Positions 1-5,938 of a stretch of DNA of 5,938 nt are shown here, one piece after another. The notes below the pieces were generated by a model. That model was not told the DNA's origin. It made no database searches and worked only from the letters and a program-made list of their open reading frames with translations. Source of the stretch: Candidatus Krumholzibacteriia bacterium (GTDB taxonomy: Bacteria; Krumholzibacteriota; Krumholzibacteriia; LZORAL124-64-63); contig JALUJS010000028.1 of NCBI GenBank assembly GCA_027056825.1, forward strand, positions 1-5,938, given 5' to 3'. Within the stretch, counting starts at the first letter, position 1. Every line of letters begins with the position of its first letter. Both the position numbers and the translations under genes were made by a program.

Positions 1-500
1 AGGTGCTGGAGGTGGTCCTGAGGGATGTGGACGAGGCCATTGTCCACAGTGACGACCATCCGGCGTATGTCCGTGCGCTGAAGCGGATCAGGGCCAAGGT
101 AAGACACCTGGTGACTCCTGGGAGCGACTACCGCGACCGTCATAACAAGCTGTGGGAGATCAACCTGCTGGATCTGCTGATCCGGCATAGCGGGGGGAAT
201 CACAAGCGGGAGACCATCGCGTGGTCCAAGCGCAGGCAGGGGAGCGCCGAAAGGTTGGTGATCTTTCTGGTGTGGAGGAACTATATCAAGGGAAGGAGAG
301 AAAAAGACCGTCAGAGTCCCACGCCGGCGATGGCGCGGGGGATGCTGGATAGGCGGTTGACGGTGCGGGATGTGCTTAGTCAGCGGCTGTTCCGCAGCCT
401 GATCGAGCTACCGCCCCGGTGGAGCGAGTACTACGACCGGGCGGTGGAAACGCCGGCGTTGGGCAGGAACCTGAAGCACGAGTTGAAGATGGCGTACTGA
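1..500 (+). CDS. Transposase-like protein (DDE type), C-terminal part, 5' end outside the window
   Basis: The reading frame is open from the left edge (first full codon at base 3) and ends at TGA 498-500, leaving about 165 visible residues. The GTG at base 3 is probably an internal valine rather than the start. Visible blocks resemble the catalytic half of DDE transposases: an HSDDHPAY segment near residue 16 (Asp of the triad), then a basic stretch with HNKLWEINLLDLLIRHS, and KRETIAWSKRRQ near residue 68, which would supply the final Glu. It is followed by a basic tail. No inverted terminal repeat or target duplication is visible downstream, so the boundary of any element cannot be set. Several AGG arginine codons are used here, a slight contrast with the operon to the right. 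The family name (IS1-like or other) is not certain, and a domesticated or degenerate copy is possible. Confidence 0.6.
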   Translation, partial: VLEVVLRDVDEAIVHSDDHPAYVRALKRIRAKVRHLVTPGSDYRDRHNKLWEINLLDLLIRHSGGNHKRETIAWSKRRQGSAERLVIFLVWRNYIKGRREKDRQSPTPAMARGMLDRRLTVRDVLSQRLFRSLIELPPRWSEYYDRAVETPALGRNLKHELKMAY

Positions 501-517
501 GGCGGGCAGGACAGGAA

Positions 518-543
518 GCGGGCCGGGAGTGAACCCGGCCCGC
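518..543. terminator. Strong GC hairpin between convergent genes, candidate bidirectional terminator
   Basis: GCGGGCCGGG (518-527) and CCCGGCCCGC (534-543) form a perfect 10-bp stem around a 6-nt loop. It sits 17 nt after the transposase-like stop and 45 nt beyond the divIVA stop, exactly where the two convergent transcripts should end. Neither side carries a good U-tract: minus-strand transcription would read UUCCUGUCC after the stem, and plus-strand transcription CAAGGGAAAAAC. Efficiency as an intrinsic terminator is therefore uncertain. The position and perfect stem make it the best candidate for the end of the minus-strand operon. Confidence 0.55.
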
Positions 544-588
544 CAAGGGAAAAACACAATTTCGAGGGCACAACTTGTTGTTCCCACA

Positions 589-1632
589 TCAGACCGGAGC
601 GGTCACATCGATGCCCGCCGGGGAGCCGCCAACAGGCTCTTTATCGCCCCCGGACCTGTGCGGAGCCACGGGAATGCCCATGCTGGCCAGTTCCACGGCT
701 TCCGCCAGGGACGAAGCCACCTGTTCGGGGGATGCCTCGGCGCCGGCGACCATGTTTTCCGCGCCGGTGGAGACAGGAGCCTCGGCCAGCACCGAATCGA
801 CGGTCGAGGAAGCGGGTGCAGACGGGGTTGCGGCGGTATCGGGGGCCTGGGTCCCCGGAGTGACGGACGGCGCGGTGGTCGTAGGGCCGGTGGCGGCCGA
901 GGCCGAGGTCGAGGCCGTGGCCGTTGTGCGGGGCGCGTAATCGCGCCACTGGTCGTGCCCTGCCTCGCCGGACCCGGAACCGTGGTCCTGCGCGGCGGGA
1001 CTTGCGGCCGGGGCCGTTGTCGCGGGGGCCGCAGGCATGGCCGAGGCCGGCGGGACGGCCGACTGGGCGGCAGGCGTGGCAACGGACGGGGCGGCCGGTT
1101 GCCAGGAAGGTGTGTCGGTGGGCATGGTCATGGTTCCCACCGCGGCGTCGGCCATTTCCAGCAGGCGCTGGTCCAGGCCGGCGAAGTCCTGTTCGTGGGA
1201 ATCGACGAACTGGAGCTGGGCCTGGGCCAGGGAGCGGAAACGTGCCAGGTAGGTCTCCTTCTCCTTGCGCAGCATGAGGATGTCGCGGCGGAGTTCCTCG
1301 GTGCGGGCGCGGCACTCGGCCATGATGGCTTCGGCCTTCTGGCGGGCCTCCTGCACGATGAGTCCGGCTTCCTGCTTGGCGTTGGCCTTGGTGTCCGCCA
1401 TCACCCGCTGGGCGGTCATCAGGGTGTCGCGCAGGGTGGTTTCGAGTTGCTGGTAATCCTTGAGCTTCTCTTCCTGCTTGCCGATGGCCTCCCGCAGGGT
1501 CTTGTTGTCCACCAGCACGGCCTCGTATTCCTCGGCCAGGGTGGTCAGGAAGCCCCGGACCTCGTCGGCGTCATAGCCGCGCACGGCCTTGCGGAACTCC
1601 TGCTTGCGCACATCCAACGGCGTGATTCTCAT
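589..1632 (-). CDS. divIVA: DivIVA-domain coiled-coil protein with long Ala/Pro/Ser/Thr-rich tail
   Basis: A 347-residue cytoplasmic scaffold protein of the DivIVA/GpsB/Wag31 family, which marks poles and septa by binding curved membrane and recruits partners. Residues 1-30 hold the DivIVA signature: MRITPLDV, then EFRKAVRGYDADEV, then FL. Residues 32-160 form a charged heptad-like coiled coil rich in Glu, Lys, Gln and Arg. From about 170 to 347 the protein is low-complexity Ala/Pro/Ser/Thr, probably disordered. The start at 1632 is preferred over an in-frame ATG at 1665: GAGGAG lies 6 nt upstream, and the family signature begins at this Met. It lies last in the cluster, 67 nt after yggT. Position 17, the membrane-inserting Phe in Bacillus subtilis DivIVA, is Val here, while Arg18 is kept. 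The domain assignment is firm; the exact cellular role in this organism is inferred. Confidence 0.9.
   Translation of the reverse strand: MRITPLDVRKQEFRKAVRGYDADEVRGFLTTLAEEYEAVLVDNKTLREAIGKQEEKLKDYQQLETTLRDTLMTAQRVMADTKANAKQEAGLIVQEARQKAEAIMAECRARTEELRRDILMLRKEKETYLARFRSLAQAQLQFVDSHEQDFAGLDQRLLEMADAAVGTMTMPTDTPSWQPAAPSVATPAAQSAVPPASAMPAAPATTAPAASPAAQDHGSGSGEAGHDQWRDYAPRTTATASTSASAATGPTTTAPSVTPGTQAPDTAATPSAPASSTVDSVLAEAPVSTGAENMVAGAEASPEQVASSLAEAVELASMGIPVAPHRSGGDKEPVGGSPAGIDVTAPV
895..924. repeat. Degenerate hexamer tandem repeat inside the divIVA tail
   Basis: Five consecutive 6-bp units of consensus GGCCGA/T (GGCCGA, GGCCGA, GGTCGA, GGCCGT, GGCCGT) are seen on the plus strand. On the coding strand they give TATASTSASA (residues 237-246 of the DivIVA protein), a Ser/Thr-Ala dipeptide run. 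Because the unit is two codons, slippage would add or remove residue pairs without a frameshift. Confidence 0.6.
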
Positions 1633-1638
1633 GGCGGT

Positions 1639-1644
1639 CTCCTC
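1639..1644 (-). promoter_or_regulatory. Ribosome binding site that sets the divIVA start
   Basis: GAGGAG on the minus strand lies 6 nt before the ATG at 1632. It falls inside the open frame that would begin at the upstream ATG at 1665, which argues that translation starts at the downstream Met, where the DivIVA homology begins. Confidence 0.75.
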
Positions 1645-1699
1645 GTGACCGAAGCGGGAAATCACGGATCTCCCGGCAAATCCCTTCTTGACCCGGTTA

Positions 1700-1942
1700 T
1701 CAGCCCCGGGCGATCAGTTGCATGAGGAGATTTATCAAGAGCCATGCCAGCAGGGGGGAAAGGTCGATTCCCGGCAGGGGCACCAGGACGCGCAAGGGGG
1801 CCAGAACCGGCTCGGTAACACGAATCACCCACAATACCAGCTCATTACGGCTGTCGCGGGCCACCCAGCTGATGATCACCCGGGCCAGGATGAGCCAGGA
1901 ATAGACCTTCAATACGGCCAGCAGCAGGCGGGCGATGTCCAT
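1700..1942 (-). CDS. yggT: YggT family small integral membrane protein (single-repeat form)
   Basis: An 80-residue protein with two hydrophobic segments, about residues 4-28 and 61-77, joined by a cytosolic or amphipathic linker. Family hallmarks are visible: ARVIISWV at 20-27, TEPVLAPLR at 43-51, and PGIDLSPLLAWLL at 57-69. The E. coli protein has two such repeats (about 190 residues), while many bacteria, as here, encode one. The start at 1942 has GGAGGT 6 nt upstream. The family is poorly defined biochemically. It has been linked to osmotic tolerance, and plastid relatives (CCB3/YLMG) to thylakoid cytochrome assembly and nucleoid organisation. Placement between yggS and divIVA matches the yggS-yggT-divIVA (ylmE-ylmG-divIVA) theme seen in Gram-positives and elsewhere, which hints at a division or envelope role. 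TGA stop at 1700-1702. Confidence 0.92.
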   Translation of the reverse strand: MDIARLLLAVLKVYSWLILARVIISWVARDSRNELVLWVIRVTEPVLAPLRVLVPLPGIDLSPLLAWLLINLLMQLIARG

Positions 1943-1975
1943 GATCTGACCTCCATGCCAAGTTTCTGCCCGGCT

Positions 1976-2698
1976 TCAGGGACCGCTGCGAGGGCCAAAG
2001 ATGGCGGTGCCGATGCGCACCAGGGTGGCTCCCTCGGCGATGGCGACCTCGAAATCCCCGCTCATGCCCATGCTCAGGACCGGCAGCGGCAATCCCGTGG
2101 CGGCGCGGGCGTTCTCGCAAAGGCGGCGCAGCGAGGCGAAACTGCGGCGCAGGCCCGCTTCGGAGTCCCCGTAGCGGGCCATGCCCATCATCCCCTGCAG
2201 ATCCAGGCCGGGCAGGGCCGCCAGGCGGGCGGCAAGGTCCACGGCCCGCTCGGGGGCTACGCCGTGCTTGGCCTCCTCGCCGGAGATGTTCACCTCCAGC
2301 AGAACGGGCTCGGCCTCCCCCCGTTCTCCCGCAAGGGCGCCCAGGCGGCGGCCCAGCTCTTCCGAGTCGAGGCCGTGCAGGAGAGCGAAGCGTCCCGCGG
2401 CCTTGCGGGCCTTGTTCCGCTGCAGATGGCCGATGAAGTGCCAGCGCAACGGCGCGGGATCCAGCCCCCGTGAACGCAGAACCGCGTCCAACTCGTCCTG
2501 CCGGCGCAGGGCGTCCTGGACGCGGTTCTCACCCAGTTCCCACTGCCCGGCGGCGCAGGCGTCGGCCACCAGTTCCAGGGGGATGCGTTTGGACACCGCC
2601 ACCAGGCGCACCTCGTCGGGTGACCGGCCGCTCGCGGCGCAGGCGGCGTCGATACGGTCCCTGACCGCAGCCAGGTTGGCGGCCACGGTGGATGTCAT
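1976..2698 (-). CDS. yggS: YggS/YlmE/PROSC family PLP-binding protein
   Basis: A 240-residue single-domain protein with the alanine-racemase-like TIM-barrel fold, of normal family length. It binds pyridoxal 5'-phosphate and is known in this family to act in PLP homeostasis rather than as a racemase. Motifs in order: LVAVSK with the PLP-binding Lys37, GENRVQ at 56-61, WHFIGHLQRNK at 86-96, a GMMGMARYGD segment at 169-178, and the phosphate-binding MGMSGDFEVAIAEG at 210-223, followed by VRIGTAIFG near the end. The frame extends upstream to 2938, but homology begins at the ATG at 2698, which has GGAGGT 7 nt upstream. It starts 5 nt after the ATPase stop, and 33 nt separate it from yggT. It is cytosolic. 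The assignment is firm. Confidence 0.95.
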   Translation of the reverse strand: MTSTVAANLAAVRDRIDAACAASGRSPDEVRLVAVSKRIPLELVADACAAGQWELGENRVQDALRRQDELDAVLRSRGLDPAPLRWHFIGHLQRNKARKAAGRFALLHGLDSEELGRRLGALAGERGEAEPVLLEVNISGEEAKHGVAPERAVDLAARLAALPGLDLQGMMGMARYGDSEAGLRRSFASLRRLCENARAATGLPLPVLSMGMSGDFEVAIAEGATLVRIGTAIFGPRSGP

Positions 2699-2703
2699 GA
2701 CCG

Positions 2704-3411
2704 CTACCTCCAGTGCAGAAGCAACGTCGCGGGGTCCAATTCGAGCTGGACGTGGGGCAGATCCCCCCCGCCGGGCACCTTGACGATGCGTACGCGGGTA
2801 TGATCGCCCTCCGGGCAGAGATTCACCAGCACGTCCAGGTACTGGTCGTGGCGGGCCACCTTGAGGGGCACGCCGCGCTCGTCGGACTTCTGGTTCTCCC
2901 GGTGGGTGTTGCTGCTGGTCCAGATCTCCGCGCCCCACTCGGCGCCCAGACGCCGCAGGCCCTCCAGCTCCCAGTCCTCGGTGCTCTCGAACCGGGGGGT
3001 GCCGTCCATGACCACCATGTCGGGCACGAACCCGGTGGCGTCCTTGAGAAACTCCACGGACTGCTCGAGCTTCTCCAGGGAAAACAGGTCCCGGTTGTAG
3101 ACCAGGATGTGCCGGTTCCGTTCCATGCGCAACTGCTTCTCGAGCACCCCTTCGAGATTCAGGCTCGAGGCCATGGCGTGGAAGACCTGCTCGAAGAAGT
3201 CGCTGATGTGCTCGACGCTCTCCTTGGTGGAGATGTACAGCACCTTGCGGCCCTGCAGGAGCTGGTCCACGGCCAGACCGATCAGGAAACCGGTCTTGCC
3301 GACCCCCGGGCGGGACATGACGACGCCCAGGTTGCCGGCGCCCAGGCCGCCACCGATGGCCCGTTCGAAAATGCGGACGGGGCTCTTCTCGATCATGCTC
3401 TTTTCAGGCAT
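2704..3411 (-). CDS. RecA/KaiC/DnaB-like P-loop ATPase of unknown function
   Basis: A 235-residue soluble protein with a RecA-type NTPase core. GGGLGAGNLGVVMSRPGVGKT (from residue 20) resembles the entry to the core in KaiC, RadA and DnaB proteins, with Walker A as SRPGVGKT at 33-40 (Ser where Gly or Ala is usual in the first position). Strand-helix YISTKESVEH follows at 59-68. Walker B is likely DMVVMDG at 131-137, and a sensor-like TSSNTHR lies at 164-170. There is no zinc finger or Lon-like domain as in RadA, and it is too short for a DnaB helicase. No signal peptide or membrane segment is seen. GAGGA lies 6 nt before the ATG at 3411. A second Met at residue 6 is a less likely start. I recall similar short ATPases beside yggS in delta-proteobacteria, usually left as hypothetical. 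The substrate and role are unknown. Confidence 0.8.
   Translation of the reverse strand: MPEKSMIEKSPVRIFERAIGGGLGAGNLGVVMSRPGVGKTGFLIGLAVDQLLQGRKVLYISTKESVEHISDFFEQVFHAMASSLNLEGVLEKQLRMERNRHILVYNRDLFSLEKLEQSVEFLKDATGFVPDMVVMDGTPRFESTEDWELEGLRRLGAEWGAEIWTSSNTHRENQKSDERGVPLKVARHDQYLDVLVNLCPEGDHTRVRIVKVPGGGDLPHVQLELDPATLLLHWR
2706..2711 (-). promoter_or_regulatory. yggS ribosome binding site embedded in the ATPase gene end
   Basis: GGAGGT on the minus strand covers the last Trp-Arg codons of the ATPase gene and the first base of its TAG stop (2704-2706), 7 nt before the yggS ATG. A ribosome terminating on the ATPase would sit over this site, so translational coupling of the two proteins is likely. 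The site also decides the yggS start against the longer upstream frame. Confidence 0.75.
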
Positions 3412-3445
3412 CCTTGATCCTCACTCCGGATGATGGTTCCCGCCG

Positions 3446-3461
3446 CCGGGCCGCAGCCCGG
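3446..3461 (-). other. Small intercistronic hairpin between fusA and the ATPase gene
   Basis: CCGGGC and GCCCGG form a 6-bp stem with a 4-nt loop directly after the fusA stop codon (3466-3468), inside the 54-nt gap before the ATPase gene. No U-tract follows, so it is more likely a weak attenuator, RNA-processing or stability element than a terminator. In such GC-rich DNA it may also arise by chance. Confidence 0.3.
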
Positions 3462-3465
3462 GGCG

Positions 3466-5553
<2,088 letters not shown>

Positions 5554-5684
5554 GGTCGTTTTCCCCGTCCGGGACCCGCCGGTCCCGCATGCAGTCCTTG
5601 TGGCGCCCGCCCCCGTGGGGTCGGGAGTTAAAAAACACACGCCTGCCGTACCTTAACCCAAGGTGCGCAGACGTGGCGAGGCGC
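5554..5684 (-). promoter_or_regulatory. Structured 5' leader of fusA
   Basis: About 130 nt lie between the candidate promoter and the fusA ATG. Potential stem-loops here are CGGGACC/GGTCCCG (5570-5576 with 5581-5587, perfect 7 bp, 4-nt loop), CCCGCCCC/GGGGTCGGG (5606-5613 with 5617-5625, 8 bp with one bulged T), and ACCTT/AAGGT (5650-5654 with 5660-5664). The first ends only 3 nt before the GGGGAA Shine-Dalgarno (5561-5566), so it could affect ribosome access. A T6 run on the minus strand (5630-5635) sits between the second and third. No known riboswitch or ribosomal-protein-binding leader is recognised. Confidence 0.4.
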
Positions 5685-5713
5685 AATTTAGACCGGAGAG
5701 CGCCGGAATGCAA
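5685..5713 (-). promoter_or_regulatory. Candidate sigma-70-type promoter for the fusA cluster
   Basis: Read on the minus strand, TTGCAT (5708-5713) and TAAATT (5685-5690) are separated by exactly 17 nt. The -10 matches TATAAT at 4 of 6 positions, and the -35 matches TTGACA at 3 of 6. The stretch lies in the most AT-rich part of the divergent intergenic region. An alternative -35, TTGACT at 5744-5749, has no convincing -10 at the right distance. Confidence 0.35.
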
Positions 5714-5790
5714 ACTGGAGTTGAAAATTCTTCATTAATCCGGAGTCAAGTCACCGGTGCCGGAGCCGAAACAGGGGAAAAGGGGGTTGT

Positions 5791-5938
5791 ATGCCGTCCG
5801 GCTCGCATAGTACAGGCGATTTCATGATCAACCGTTGGCAGAGCCACCGGATGATGCCCGTCTACCTGTTCCTGCTGCTGGCCGCCGGAACGACCCTGGC
5901 CCTGACGGCGGTGCTCAAGACCGCCGGCCGGACCATCA
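5791..5938 (+). CDS. N-terminus of a membrane-anchored protein, 3' end outside the window
   Basis: An open frame runs from ATG 5791 to the window end, giving 49 visible residues. The preceding AAGGGGG (ending at 5786) with a 4-nt spacer is a plausible Shine-Dalgarno. A second in-frame ATG at 5824 begins MINRWQSHRMM but has a poorer upstream site. A hydrophobic stretch follows (VYLFLLLAAGTTLALTAVL, about residues 24-42) behind positively charged residues, which fits an uncleaved signal anchor with a cytoplasmic N-terminus. Such an N-terminus is common in sensor kinases, GGDEF proteins and chemoreceptors, but nothing visible picks one. It is transcribed divergently from fusA, sharing the upstream region. 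No good promoter was found for it. Confidence 0.6.
   Translation, partial: MPSGSHSTGDFMINRWQSHRMMPVYLFLLLAAGTTLALTAVLKTAGRTI

Noticed and set aside
529..1725. A 398-codon plus-strand frame opposite divIVA, Gly/Arg-rich in its first half
   Set aside because: The Gly/Arg richness is the complement of the Ala/Pro/Ser/Thr-rich DivIVA tail. It runs through the convergent hairpin and has no convincing ribosome binding site.
1688..2473. A 261-codon plus-strand frame opposite yggT and yggS
   Set aside because: The two opposite genes have complete family motifs and ribosome binding sites, and the plus-strand translation is Gln/Gly-rich without motifs.
2713..3417. A 234-codon plus-strand frame almost exactly opposite the ATPase gene
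   Set aside because: It shows only Val/Gly/His/Leu-rich shadow composition, while the minus strand carries P-loop motifs and a good ribosome binding site.
5606..5635. A GC hairpin next to a run of six A/T as an intrinsic terminator
   Set aside because: On the minus strand the T-run precedes the hairpin, and on the plus strand an A-run follows it. Neither orientation gives the stem followed by U-tract that is needed.
5554..5640. A 29-residue N-terminal extension of EF-G from a GTG at 5640
   Set aside because: The extension lacks EF-G homology, crosses two potential hairpins, and the ATG at 5553 gives the family-typical length and N-terminus.

Overview
This is a GC-rich bacterial window. It is dominated by one leftward (minus-strand) gene cluster, flanked on the left by the tail of a transposase-like gene and on the right by the start of a divergent membrane-protein gene. 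EF-G is of the mitochondrial-EFG1-like bacterial class (the 'spd' EF-Gs of spirochaetes, planctomycetes and delta-proteobacteria). The small P-loop ATPase followed by YggS, YggT and DivIVA resembles an arrangement I recall from delta-proteobacteria. Together these suggest a delta-proteobacterium-like or related lineage, but the sequence alone does not fix the taxon.

Layout from left to right: (1) 1-500, plus strand, C-terminal part of a DDE-type transposase-like protein cut by the window edge. (2) 518-543, a perfect 10-bp-stem hairpin between the two convergent genes. (3) 589-5553, five minus-strand genes, transcribed in the order fusA (EF-G), RecA/KaiC-like ATPase, yggS, yggT, divIVA. The gaps are 54, 5, 33 and 67 nt, so a single transcription unit is plausible. 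Every gene has a visible Shine-Dalgarno sequence, and that of yggS lies over the last codons and stop of the ATPase gene. (4) 5554-5790, a divergent intergenic region of about 240 nt holding a candidate fusA promoter and several potential leader hairpins. (5) 5791-5938, plus strand, the N-terminus of a membrane-anchored protein cut by the window end.

Functionally, the cluster joins a translocation GTPase to a set linked with cell envelope and division: the DivIVA coiled-coil polar/septal scaffold, the YggT small membrane protein, the YggS PLP-binding protein, and an uncharacterised NTPase. YggS-YggT-DivIVA neighbourhoods are a known conserved theme in many bacteria. The ATPase and the placement of EF-G at the head are the less ordinary parts. 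I see no CRISPR array, tRNA, rRNA, prophage or defence system. Most of the window is ordinary chromosomal housekeeping sequence, and the findings are ranked accordingly.
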